From positions 43,418,402-43,482,401 of the forward strand of contig NC_080425.1 of assembly GCF_029873635.1 (NCBI RefSeq): a stretch of DNA of 64,000 nucleotides, in the 5' to 3' direction. The DNA comes from Malania oleifera. Taxonomy: Eukaryota; Streptophyta; Magnoliopsida; Santalales; Ximeniaceae. The notes beneath the pieces were generated by a model that worked only from the letters and a program-made list of their open reading frames with translations, was not told the DNA's origin and did not search any database. Position numbers and translations under genes: made by a program. Shown here piece after piece: positions 46,382 to 58,311 of the stretch. Position 1 is the first letter of the stretch. The number at the start of each line of letters is the position of its first letter.

Positions 46382-47963
46382 TCACGCTCTAACATGAGTG
46401 TTGTAGTACTTGGCCACTTTTTGTTGGTATGCGGCGATTCTCATATGTGCTTGTTCTTGTCTCTCCTTTAGGAGGTCTAATTTCGCCATTAGTTCTTCAC
46501 TATTGTTCTTTTCATCAAAGTGTTGCCTCCTCCAGGAAGGGATTCTGACCTCAACAGGAATGACAGCCTTTACTCCAAAAGCGAGCATGAATGGTGTTTC
46601 ACCTGTTGCTGCTTGTCAGGTCGTGTGGTAAGCCTTGATTATAAACGGGAGCTCTTCCACCCATTTTCCTTGTGAAGTCTCGAACCACATTCTTAGAATG
46701 TGCAGTATTGTACGGTTCATGTTATCCACCTAGCCATTGCTCTGGGGATGTGCAATTGATGTGAATAGGAGCTTTATGGACAGGTTGGCGCAAAATTTCT
46801 TGAAGACTCGACGTCGAACCATCTCCCGTGGTCTGTGACTATGGCCCATGGGATCCTGAACCTACAAACAACCGAAGCCCATACGAATAGGGTAATGTTG
46901 AATTCTATTATGTGAGCCAAGGCTTCTACTTCTACCCACTTGGTGAAGTAGTCAATCGCCACCAACAAAAACTTCCTTTGTCCAGTCGCTTGAGGTAGCG
47001 GTCCCATGATATCTAGTCCCCATTGGGTGAAGGGAAAAGGAGTGGTCAGGGGGAGAAAAAGCTAGACCATATGTATGGTATTCTCGCGCACCACTGATAG
47101 TTATCACACCATTTGACCATTTTGATTACATCTTTCCTCATTATAGGCCAGTAAAATCCTTGCCATAGGGCCTTGTGGGTTAAGGCTCTGCTGGCAAGGT
47201 GATTTTTGTATATTCCTTCATGAATTTCCCTTAGCACATATTCTTCCTCCTCAAAACTTAGACACCGTAGTTATGGTAGTGTCAAAGATTGTTTGTACAA
47301 TACTTTGTCTATGAGCGTGTACTTTGTCGCCCTCCTCCTTACCTTTATATAGTGTTTCTTGTCATCTGGTAAGGATCCGTCATGAAGGTACTGCATCAAA
47401 GGGGCTCTCCAATCCCCTTCGTTAACTTCAAATACCATTAGGTTGACACTGACCTCGTCGTAAGAGGGTTTTCCGACTCGCTCCAAGTAGATTGCATTCT
47501 TCCAGTCTGGCTGTGCAGCTGAGGCTAATCTTGCCAACGCATCAGCCTTTGCATTCTCCATTTGTGGCATGCACTCTATATCAAATTGAGCGCACGCTTT
47601 GATGTGTTCTTGCGCTTTGGCTAAGTATTTCTTCATTTTCTGATCCTTAGCCTCAAACTCTCCCTTCACCTATTCCACCACTAGTTGGGAATCACTCGCA
47701 ACATGAATTCGTGCTACCCCAAGCGCCTCCTCCAAGCACAGCAATGCTAACAGGGCTTCATATTTAACATCGTTGTTGGTTGTTGCGAACTCTAACTTCA
47801 GTGCTTATAATTTCTCCAAACCATCTGGATCCGTGAAGATTAGTCCTGGTCCCCCTCCAACTGTGTTAGACGAACCGTCCACATGTAATGTCCACACCTT
47901 TGAGTTCTATATTGTTTCATAGGATTGTTCTACCATGAAGTCAGCCAGTACCCGATCTTTGAT
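46382..47963 (-). pseudogene. Tat pol fragment: RNase H and integrase
   Basis: Minus strand, from the cut at 47963: RNase H with LHVDGSSN (near 47870), YEALLA, ASDSQLVVE and ADALARLASA (near 47535). Then the integrase zinc-binding part (LREIHEGIYKNHLASRALTHKALWQGFYWPIM, 47237-47130) and core (AIDYFTKWVE, IVTDHGRWF). The integrase C-terminal segment AFGVKAVIPVE spans 46588-46382. Stops near 47670 and 47810 and frameshifts near 47040 and 46800 break it. Confidence 0.87.
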
Positions 47964-48221
47964 TGTAGAGACCCAGAAAAATAAAATCAATTAAATAATA
48001 ATAAGGAAAAGGGAGTTAAATGGGAGAAAAGAATTTAAAAGAAGGGAAAATCAGGGTTCACTTGTATGGTTTGTGGATGAGTACCTGAGTTTCATTGATG
48101 AAGAGATATCGAGAGGAGAATTTCATACCTTAATGTTTTCTCACTACCTTCGTTGACAAAAGCCCTTCTTGGGTTCGTTGATAAGGCCACGTGTTTCGTC
48201 GATGAAGCCACGTGGCCAGCC

Positions 48222-48262
<41 letters not shown>

Positions 48263-50274
48263 AAATCAGTTTTTGGCAAAAGAAAAATAGTCCCTCTCTC
48301 ATTCTCTTTCTAAAATTCAGCCTGGACACCTTATCTCTACGATCCTCGCTTCATTAAAGCCCAACTTGATGATCGGGAACTGCCACAAGGATCGTGGGGA
48401 GATTCTATGCAAGATTGTCGGAGTAGATTGTTGGTTTGGAGTTCTTGAGCACCATCCCAAAATCAGGGTAAGTAGGTTATTTTAATGTTTTTATGATTAT
48501 GAGGTATTTTTGGACCCAGGGTTTTTGTTAGACAAAAAAATATACCAAAGTTTGAATTGATTAAACTAGGGTTGATGCGAAATACAGGGCTTGGTGCAAA
48601 CACCGCAGGCATGAGATAAGGATCCTAATGGATACTTCCTAAGGAACTCAGGTAAAGATGATAATAGTTTATAGTCTAGAAAATTATGAATATGTCGTTT
48701 GGAAAAGATGTGAATTGGATAATTATTCTAGGAAATTCTATTGATTGATTGAGAAAAATATATATGTATAAATTCAGGGTTTTGGAATCACGAACACTGT
48801 AGGCATGAATTAGTAAATAATAAACGTGTCTCAGTTAGGCAGGTAAGGGAAATATGTTATGCCAGTTAAATTTGATATTTTTTACCAGTAAAATATAGTA
48901 TATGATTATGGGTTTCCAAAGTAAGATTTTGAATAATTTAGAGTAAGAAATTATACAGTTTTACATATTATATTTAATGAGTTTTAATTATTGTGTGACA
49001 TGAGAATATTGGTATGGTACAAAATTCTACACAGCTTTTACAGAATTACGATTCTATAATTTTTACAGAATCATGATATTTAGATTATATAATTTTATTT
49101 ACAGAGCTATGGCTATAAAGTATTTTATACAATTATAGTTTACATGGTTATACAGAACTATGATATACAGTTTTCACAGTACCATGATATCAGATTATAG
49201 AACCATGATATACAGATATTACAGCTTGCACAGATCAGTTTATTACAACGTTATAGTTAACATAGTTTTACAGAATCATGGTTGTTACGGTTGAAATAGA
49301 ATCATGGTAAAATAGTAATATATATTAAATAGTATTATATAATATTAGACCCTAATGGACCAGATCAGATTATAGAGCATGATACCATAACTATTACAGT
49401 TCAGAGTGCAACCACATATCTCAGATAGAGTGTGGAATTTATGAGTAGTCGATTGTGCCTTGGGAGTGACGAAGACTCCCTGGTAGTCCAGGTTGAGGTG
49501 GCCAATCTAATGACAGAGGTTTACAGTTGACTTATCCTGGTAGGCTAGTTAGTGTTAAGTCCAGCCCACGGGCCGCACAATTCTGTTATGAAGGGTTAAA
49601 TCATGATATACCATTATCCATCTAGGGAAGTTTTCACAGTTGTGTATATATGTATATATATTTTCAGAAAATAGAAAGTATTTTACTCACATCAACTTTG
49701 AATATAGTTGCTAAAAGTATGATTTAGTAGAAAGTTAATAAACACTTGTACTTTAAGTGACATAAGTGTGAGTTATGATGTATCTTATCTTTATATGTTA
49801 TCCTAGTTACATCCTAATTAATGAATATATTGCTCACGTAGACTCATTTGCCACACATTGGTAATAACATATTTTGTCTTACCGAGAGTTGTCTCATCCC
49901 AGTATTTATAAACATTTCAGGTGATCCAGCTAGACTAGCAAATCAGGCTCGGAGATAGAGGAGACCCTTGTAATATCCTGTCTGTAGGGTAAGTGATTTT
50001 GGGAGATGTACTTTTGAGTAGTTCCTAGGGGATCTAGTGGATGATTTTAAAGAGAGTGTGTGTATGTTTTGAAATTACTAAAACTCTAGTATTGTAATTA
50101 TGGTGATGTAATTTATGTTTTCCTCTGTGTAGGTGCTTTGTTTCTATAAATAGGAATTCTCGGTGTCCACTTTGGGATCAAGACATTATAGTAAATTTTA
50201 TAAGGGGTATCAGAGTAGTATAATTTTACAGTGTTTATATAGAAAAAAATGGTATGAATTTTTGGGTTGTTACA
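47964..50274 (+). repeat. Gypsy H 5' LTR
   Basis: It starts TGTAGAGACCC and ends GGGTTGTTACA, followed by the primer site. It is related to the solo LTR at 15948-18033 through the GGGCCGCACAA block near 49570. It holds an (AT)n microsatellite (48222-48258) and many ACAGAATCATGATA-like words between 49020 and 49310. Confidence 0.9.
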
Positions 50275-50277
50275 ATT

Positions 50278-50289
50278 TGGTATCAGAGC
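50278..50289 (+). other. Primer-binding site of gypsy H
   Basis: TGGTATCAGAGC, three bases after the LTR, is a perfect complement of the initiator tRNA-Met 3' end. Confidence 0.92.
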
Positions 50290-50655
50290 CTAGGTTGCTA
50301 GGTTTTGAAGACTATAGTGTACAGCGGAGAACAATACTAGTGTATAGGAATATATCTAGGAGAGGATGGAAATTGGGATAGATCAAAATTTTAGTGAGTT
50401 AATGTTGGGAAGTTATGGTGAGAATTTATGGTTTTGTCTCGCAGTTTGGAGACAGGAACTTCAGGGTGGTTTCTGTGATTTTCCTAAGATGACGATTCCA
50501 GTAAAACCATAGTAAAATATCGTCGGTTTCTATTTCCGGATGGTAGGACTTAATCTTAAATTAGAAATAAGTGGTATGAGGATATCTTAGTTAGATTAAT
50601 GTAAGAATAGTGTTATGACGTATAGATTCTCAAATTTGTTTGGCATTATTGCTGG

Positions 50656-50935
50656 ATGGATCCAGGAAATAGCAGTGCTCACGCTAGCAGTGATGATGGT
50701 GCTAGGCCTTCTAGCATGGGCGGTGGGGATTCTGATGCCGTTCTACGCAGTGTAGCTCAACAAGTGATGGCTGAGATTGTGCGGAGTCGTAGAGATCCAG
50801 GAGGCCCATCTGTGAACCAGAGCTGTACCAATGAGAAGTTTACCAAAATTGGGTGTAAGAGATCGAGAAAATACTGACGGTGCTGTATTGTACAGATGAT
50901 CAAAGGGTTCTGTATGCCACCTTTAAATTGACAAG
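50656..50935 (+). pseudogene. Gypsy H gag, N-terminal part
   Basis: ATG 50656 begins MDPGNSSAHASSDDGARPSS. The frame breaks near 50848, and the shifted frame reads EIEKILTVLYCTDDQRVLYATFKLT, the start of the retrotransposon gag domain. It is cut by Copia F after 50935, within the codon following KLT; the rest resumes at 60212. Confidence 0.87.
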
Positions 50936-52823
50936 TGTTGACTTTTTGAGTCTGATTCCTATTTTGATTATGACAAACCGCAACATCTCATTTGTGCATT
51001 TAGTCTTTGAACAAATTTATGATGTCGAAGGCAAAAGTAAGAGATGCAAAATGGAAGCCAAGGAGTACCTAATCAAGCACAAAATTTGGCGTATTCCATG
51101 GAGTATTAAGGAGCAAAGTATGATTATTTATTATTTAAGTTGTAATAGTAATCAGGCTTCAATTTATGCATGCATAATCATATGTTTTGAATTGAAGTTT
51201 TCACAAAATGACCGAGACCTTAGATTGACCTTAGGGGCATAAACTTCTCATGAAAACATTTTTTCCAAAACAAGTCTTTTTTTAAAAAAAAAAAAAAAAA
51301 AAAACCCTTCATGTTTCTTTCGTTGCATTGATAAGTACTTTAATCTATAAATAACTTTTTATCTTAAAAAGTGTGCAACATGAAAAGTTGTGGTATTTTC
51401 TCTTAACTTTCTGTTGCTACCAAGAACGTTCAATTTGAAGTTGTATATAAAACTTTACGTTCAAAATACTATAGGGTGTCCGCAGCAGAAAAATTCCCTT
51501 CATGTTTCTTTTGTCTCATTGATGAACAATTATCTCTATCAAAAATTCCTTATCGTAAAAGGTGTTCAACATAAACAATGTGGGATTTTATCTTAGCTTT
51601 CTGTTGATACCAATCAAATTGAATTTGGAGTTCTATAGAAAATGTTATGTTTGAAAAACTGAAGGGCGTCTGCGTAGAAAGTGCCCTAACGACCGAAAAA
51701 CGGCTAGTTTTCAAATTAAATTATATTTTTATACCTCAACGACCATAAAACAGATAGTAGTGAGTTTTACCTAAAAATACAAGCCTAAACCATTTGAAAA
51801 ATATTAGAAAAACCATTTGGGAGCATTCTTGCATATTCTCTCTTTCCCAAACATATTTTATACTCAATTTTTGAAAATCAAAGCTCTTTTCTCCTACTCT
51901 TCTTCTTGAAAATCTTTTTGGGGAAATTATTTTTGGGGTTTACAAGCAAGGTTTGAGTTTGAGCATATATTTATACCAATATATATTTCTTGAAAGCCTT
52001 CTTGCTATTTGATGCTTTTCAAAGGTCAATCTTGAAAAAATTCACTCTCCTACTATTTCTTTGAAATATCATTTTTGGAGAAAATTCTTGTTGAGTATTA
52101 CAAAAAGCCTTGAGCATATATAATTCATTTATTAATTTCTTGAGAGGCTTCTTGATTTATCAAAGGTCATTTGAAAATAAAATCAAATTTTATTCTCTCA
52201 CTCAATTAATTGCAAAATATTTTTTAGAGGTTTTATCATACTCTACCGAACTTCATTTGAAAATAATTTGAGAGTGCAGTAAGAATTTTATTAGTACAAA
52301 TTAGCTTATTTGAGAAGCATTTTACTTGTACGCAAAATTCTATATCATTTGTATTTACGGTTTGAGTTGTGAACCGGGAAGAGGTAGCTACGCCTCGTGT
52401 AAGCAGCGAATAGTAAAGGGAAGCTTCACCTTGGTAAGAAGTGAATTATAATGGCAAGTTTTGTCCTAGTCTTAAGGAGCGGATAGTGGAATCCTTGGGT
52501 GGTTTGCCCAAGGCCAGGACGTAGGCGGGAGTTGCCAAACCTCATTAAAAACTTTGTGTTTGTCCTCTCTCTCCCCTACTCTATTTAATTTCCGCACTTT
52601 ACTTTCCGCACTTGTATGTTTATGTTCAATTGTGTTGAATGTTATAATTATTTTAAATATTTGCATATATTATTATTTGGTGGGATTTATGCTTGTTTAG
52701 AAAGACCCACCCTAGGATATGTCATATTGATTGTGAAATTAAAATAGGGATAAATTGACCTATGAAGAATTTTTTAAATACCCAATTCACCCCCCCCCTC
52801 TTGGGATTACACCATAACTCTCA
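50936..52823 (+). repeat. Copia F 5' LTR
   Basis: 1,888 bp. It contains GGACGTAGGCGGGAG near 52517 and the C-rich run before TTGGGATTACACC at the end. A poly(A) stretch is at 51284-51304. Confidence 0.93.
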
Positions 52824-52824
52824 A

Positions 52825-52838
52825 TTGGTATCAAACCC
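52825..52838 (+). other. Primer-binding site of Copia F
   Basis: TTGGTATCAAACCC follows the LTR. It matches the initiator tRNA-Met complement for TGGTATCA, then departs (AACC in place of GAGC). Confidence 0.75.
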
Positions 52839-52877
52839 TTGCTACAAAAAGCTTAAATGCATTTGTTGAAGATTGCG

Positions 52878-54085
52878 ATGGCTCACGTTGGTGTATCCCT
52901 ATTTGTGAGGGACAATCTTGTTCTAGGCCTCCAATTTTTTGTAGTGAAAATTTTACTATTTGGAAATTCAAAATGAGTGTTTTTATCAAATCTATGGATT
53001 GGAGGGCTTGGAGAATAATAACTCAAGGGAATTTTTTGCCCATGAAAATTGTTGATAATATTGAAACTCCCAAATTAGAGAATGAGTTAAATGAGCATGA
53101 TATGAATTTATTGCAAATTAATTCAAGTGCTTTGAACATGATTTGTTGTGCTTTAGATGCTAACATCTTTAAGGAAATCATAGCATGCTCAAGTGCAAAA
53201 GAGATATGGGATGAACTCAATAGGAGATATAGAGAGACCAAGGAGAATGTAACTACCACTCCGGATGCTTCAAGCTCAAAAGATCAAGAAGGAGAAAATG
53301 CTTGCTTTATTGCTCTAACCGAAAAAAAGGTACATTCCTCTCCTTCTATTTCTTTAAATAATTCATGCACTAATTCTTGCAATTTATCTTGTGAAAATTC
53401 TAGTGAATCATGTGATGAATCTGGTAGTGATGATGGCATGTCATCTTATAAGGAAATACAAAAGGGATTTATTAAGGCTCGTAAGATTCTAATAAAGTTG
53501 TCTAAAAAGAAAACATTTTTAAAAAATGAAAATAAAATTTTAGCAAAACAAATAGTTGATTTAAAAGAATCTTCTACTATCCTAGAGAAGGAAAAGATTG
53601 AAAAGGAAGTAGAAATTAAGGAATTAGAAAACAAGAATAAGTCATCATTGAAAGAACTAGAATTTAAAATTCTTGTTAATAAGAAAAAAGATTTGAAAAT
53701 CATGAGATTAGAAAACAAGAATGAAAATTTGAAAAAAGAATTGAAAGTCTTAAGATCCCAAATTTCTAATGATAATGCAAAGGATCTTCTTATTTCCGAA
53801 CTTGAGTGTAAAGCAAACACCGTGACCAAAGAGTTCGTAAAATTGCAAGTGGTTTGCAAAGGTTAAAAGATTTAAAAATGATAAGCCTAGAAAGAAAAGT
53901 GGAGGACCAATCTAATATTATTCACACATTTACTAGGGGCAAAGAAAATTTTGACAAGCTCTTAGGTTCTCAAAAGATGACATTAGATAAGGAAGGTATA
54001 AGTTTTAATGGCATTGAAGATAGGAAGAATAATAAGCTATACATGGGATACTTTGTTAGAGCATTTAAACATTATGCTTTGACTA
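52878..54085 (+). pseudogene. Copia F gag
   Basis: ATG 52878 (MAHVGVS) shifts frame near 52900 into EGQSCSRPPIF...FKMSVFIKSMDWRAW, the Gag N-terminus. 52973-53866 is a long open frame with the capsid part (DANIFKEIIACSSAKEIWDELNRRY) and then a 120-residue Lys/Glu-rich coiled coil. A frameshift near 53862 leads to IIHTFTRGKENFDKLLGSQK. The frame reaches GYFVR (about 54059) and then fails at the inverted junction, so the zinc knuckle is lost. Confidence 0.87.
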
Positions 54086-55340
54086 GGTGGTACTTTGACT
54101 CTCCAGACCTATTTGGGTTTCACACCTTTCCTTTTAAACAAGCAATCAAATTTTATGCACTCCTTTTTACTTAAGATGCAAGTGGAGTGAGTGTATGGAC
54201 TGGAGCAGGTACTAACATAATGTTTAGATTCTCTTACAAAGTACCCCTTAGGTTCTTCCAATTCCTGTTTTCAATCCCATTAAAGCCTATACCTTCTTTA
54301 TCTAAGGTTATCTTTTGTGAACCTAAGAGCTTGTCAAAGTTTTCTTTACCTCTAGTGAATGTATGGATGATCTTAGATTGGTCTTCTATTTTCTTTTTTG
54401 GATCTTGAATTTTTAAGTTCTCTAGACCTTTGCAAACATTCTGAAGTTTCATAAATTCTTTATTCATATTGTTTGCTTTATTTTCAAGATCAAGGATATG
54501 AAGATCCTTTTCATTTTCAATTGTAAGTTGGGATCTTGCGTCTTTAAGCTCTTTTTGCAGTGCATTCTTGTTTTCCAAATTCATGATTTTCAAATCCTTT
54601 TCTTTATTAACAAGAATTTGTGATTCAAGTTCTTTCAATGATGCATCGTTCTTTTTTTTCAAAACAGTATAGCGTTTAAGAGCTTTAATAACATACTTAT
54701 GAGTTTTAATATATTCTAATTTGAGTTCCACATAAGTCGGCATGCTTTCACTGTCAGAACTATCACATGATTCAGAATCAGAAGCATCACAAGATTTATC
54801 ACATGAATTATTGCATGAATCATTTAAAGAAGTAGAGCGAGAGGAATTTACCTCTTCATTAGTTAAAGTAATAAAGCATTGTTTTTCCCCTTCATGGCCT
54901 TTTGAGCAGGAGTCACATGGAGCTATAGATTTTCCATGTTTAGATGCTCCATATCTCTTTTCAAGTTCCTCCCATATTTCTTTAGCACTATGACATGTCA
55001 TAACTTCACAAAGAATGTTAGAACTAAGGGCATGCAACAAAGTGTTCATGGCATTAAAATTTATTTGCACTAAATACATGTCATCATCATTTAGCTCATT
55101 TTATAATTTGGGAAAGTCAATACAATCAATGATTTTCATAGGCACAACATTCCCACAAGCAATGACTTTCTAGAATTTCCAATTTAAAGTTTTGATAAAA
55201 ATAGTCATCCAAAATTTCCATTCGGCGAAATTTTCACTGTGGAACACTAGAGGGTTCATAGATAACCTTCCCTCACAAGATGGGGATGCACCAAAATGAG
55301 CTATCATGATTTTTTTACAAAATAACTTTTAAGTCTAGGT
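54086..55340 (-). pseudogene. Copia G gag
   Basis: The long frame 55079-54234 has the capsid part (NFNAMNTLLHALSSN, SAKEIWEELEKRYG), an acidic Ser/Cys-rich linker, a coiled coil and IIHTFTRGKENFDKLLGSQK. A shift near 54240 continues GYFVRESKHYVST and a degenerate knuckle TCILSKKECIKFDC, in which the second Cys is Ser and the His is missing. It is closely related to the gag of F and C. Confidence 0.87.
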
Positions 55341-55346
55341 AAGTGG

Positions 55347-55358
55347 GCTCTGATACCA
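55347..55358 (-). other. Primer-binding site of Copia G
   Basis: GCTCTGATACCA on the plus strand is the exact reverse of TGGTATCAGAGC, two bases from the LTR end at 55361. Confidence 0.92.
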
Positions 55359-55360
55359 AA

Positions 55361-57528
55361 TGTTAGCTTTGGTGCAATCCCAAGAGGGAGGGGGGTGAAT
55401 TGGAGATTTAAAAAATTTCCTCCTAGGTTAAACTAATCTAGCAATAGTATAATGCAACCTAAGAGCAGTCCAAGTATATATGAAATTGTAGATACGGTAT
55501 ATTAAACAATTTTTAGTACATGCACCATAATTTTAGTATTTCTCAACTAGATACAATGTAGTATCAATCAGATTTGCAATATATTTAGCAGGGAAATTAA
55601 ATCAAGTACAAAGCAGAATATAATGCAGGAAATGTAAGTGACACCGAATATGATATCGGGGTTTGGCCAATCTTACCTATGTCCCCGCCTTGACTCACCA
55701 GCACAAGGATTACACTATGGGTTCACTTAACGGGTGGAGCGACACCTAAATACAACCAAGTCAATTAGCACAGGGCTGACCTCAACCTTTTCGAGCTAGA
55801 TTACCACCCCCTCAGGCCACGCCTGGAATACAATCAATGAATATGAAATTTGCCATACAATTTTAAGTGCTTCTACACAAACATATATGTACTACAATAC
55901 AGTCCAGAAAATTGCACTCACAGATGATATAGATTTAATGCTCAGGTGAGATCCAAAATGTAAACTCTCTAAGATGTGTGAGTGTATGTATATGTGAGAG
56001 TTCAACCCTTGATTCAAGATAAGATATTCAACACACAAATAATCAAAGGAAGTTTAACACAATCTAAATCAAATATCTCAAGGATATTTTAAATGTAAAG
56101 TACAATAGATATTTTAGATTGAAGCTTGCAAAAATAATATCAAAGATTATATGCAAGCTTTCAAGTCTTGCAATTTGAATGTCAAGACTAGCAAGCTAAA
56201 AACAAAATCTTCCCAATCAAATATTAACATATGAAATATTATGGGAAAGATTAAACAAGCAAGAACTCTCAAAAATAGATTTTCAAGTAAGTATGAATAT
56301 GTAAGAGTTTCTGCCAAGGAAGTGATTTGAAGTGATGCACAATAACTTAATCAAATCTCCCTACATTTTGCAATTGATTTGCAAGTTAGGGTAACAATAA
56401 AGAAAAGCTCTCTTTGTTAAAAATGATTTTGCAAATAAGGTGTAAGAGAGTATGAACAATTTTTGCTTGAAAAATGGTGGAGTATGAGCAAATAGAAGTG
56501 TAAGAAATTGAGAGAATATTGTGCTAATCTATTTGCTAATCTATTGCTAATTAAGGCAAATGAGAAGGTAGAAATAGGTTCTCCTCAAAAAGTAACCGTT
56601 GGGACTCAATAGGGATTATTAAAAATGTTTTAAATCAGTTTAACCCAAATAACCCCGTGTTACCGCAGTTAAAATTATTCAACCCGAGAGTTTCGAGTGC
56701 CCGAGCCATAGGTTCGGTCACCCAAACACTCACAATAGGAAAAGGAAAATTTGAAGTTTGGGTGCCTGAAAATACGTTCAATTTGCTGAACCGAGGTGAT
56801 TTTCCAAAACACCGCAGTTCGGTCGCCCGGTCTAAAGTTTGGTATGCCGAACTTAGGTGTTTGATCGCTCGAGGCTATTTTGAACATGAGGTTTGGGCTG
56901 CCGAGTTGGTGGGAAAAGTTAGAGTAATGGTTTGGTCACCCGTGAACGCTATGGTCGAAATGGATCGGTTGCCTGAAACCAAGTCAATGTTCTGATTAGT
57001 CAAAAGTTCGATCGCCCGAAGTGTTTTGAACACTAGGGGTTTGGTTGCCCATAACCTCACAATTTTTACCCTTTAAGTCTAGACTTAAGCCAATTAATTC
57101 CCCTAATAATATATGTTATTTTGGGGACTGTGTTAAGTGTGTGTGCAAGGACCTAAGGCCGTTCTAAGGTCTTTCGAGTTAGTCCCAAAAACCTAGCATC
57201 GGTCAACCGAAAGTCGACCAAAGGGTGAACCCTAAGGTCACTCTATGGTCTTGAGCATTAAACCTATCATGCATGTTATGCAATTATTACAGACCATATT
57301 ATGTTACAAACTCAAATGAATTGAATGTTATTACAACAATAAAAGAGTCTTCATTCCCTTTGCTTCTTCAAGAGCCATATAAAGCTTGAACTTTGTGGTT
57401 CGTATGGCTTCCTTGAGTTCCTACTAACAGCGCATGCTTAGGTTGAACCTATTCAAAAGACACAGTGAACAGGTGAGAAACATTGGTTTTTTCATAATCA
57501 AAATGGGATCAGACTCATAGAGTCAACA
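55361..57528 (-). repeat. Copia G 5' LTR
   Basis: The plus-strand ends are TGTTAGCTTTGG and AGAGTCAACA; 2,168 bp. The same family as 1-481 and 61243-63463: they share TGGTGCAATCCCAAG and AGGGCTGACCTCAA. A cluster of TTCGGTCGCCCG-like words lies at 56690-57060. Confidence 0.92.
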
Positions 57529-58311
57529 CTTAAATTAGAAATCTTTTGTGGCATGTGCACAAGAGTATGATGATTTTATTGAAAATCTTACATTGAAATA
57601 TGTTGTTTTGCTATAGCCTTCTTTTTCAGCCATATGATCTAGGATTAAATTGTTTGAATTACCTTTTTGGATCTATATGGTTGAAGTTCTCTAGTTAATT
57701 TATGGAATGTCCGTACTTAAATGACTACGAGAAAAATTTTGCTTGTTTGAACTTTAGTGATTAAAATTATTATATTGTAAGCATTGTCCCCATTACTTAT
57801 TGTTAATATTAAGGGGGAATTTTTTATGGCAAGAACTGGTTTTATAAAAGATATATCTTATCTCTTGCCTTGAGTTTAAAAGCATTCATGACATATATTT
57901 TGTAATCTTCTTCAATTTGTTTTGTCATAATATTTCTAAAATTCAAGGGCAAAGGGGGAGTAAGTTTATATGTTCTCTTTTTAAAAAAATAAAATAAAAT
58001 AAAATAAAGATGACAAAAGGGGGAGAAGATTTACAAGCAAAATTAAAATTCATTTATTATTCTGCTTTTGTTAATTACAAAATGGAAAATGATAAATATG
58101 TTTAACTGAATATTTTTTAAATCAACTTCAACATAAACTGCACATTAAACTAAATTCATCTCAAATGCTCAACTTAGAAATTTCTAAAGTCTCCATGTGT
58201 GAATATGAACTTTATTGAATATCATTTTAAATTATGCATTTTGTAAGGGGGAGCCTTGTCGAGCAATTCCAATTTTGCTCCTATGCTTGTCATCATTAAA
58301 AAGGGGGAGAT
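57529..58311 (+). other. Copia F 3' internal region and polypurine tract
   Basis: It has no coding sequence; the usual RNase H end of SIRE pol is absent. An AAAAT run lies near 57988-58008. AAAAAGGGGGAGAT (58298-58311) is the polypurine tract directly before the 3' LTR. Confidence 0.8.

Larger units (their letters stand above)
42064..47963 (-). mobile_element. Tat-lineage Ty3/gypsy element (3' half) with an antisense ORF
   Basis: The minus strand carries RNase H, then the integrase zinc finger and core (47963-46382), the gypsy order. Then comes a plus-strand gene (44154-46070), a tandem array (42720-43790), a purine tract and a short LTR. Extra antisense ORFs downstream of pol and tandem repeats in the 3' untranslated region are known traits of the Tat lineage. 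The element is cut at 47963 by gypsy H; its gag and RT should lie beyond the window's right end. Confidence 0.82.
54086..57528 (-). mobile_element. Piece of Copia G: LTR, primer site and gag, opposite to F
   Basis: Minus strand: LTR (57528-55361), TGGTATCAGAGC, then gag to about 54086, where it meets F's gag end to end. The pol and second LTR are absent. F sequence resumes at 57529. The exact left junction lies between about 54058 and 54090, because both strands show weak Gag similarity there. Confidence 0.85.

Noticed and set aside
54170..57533. CTTAA at 54170-54174 and 57529-57533 as a target duplication of Copia G
   Set aside because: The minus-strand gag of G reads on past 54174 to about 54090, so 54174 is not a boundary and the match is chance.
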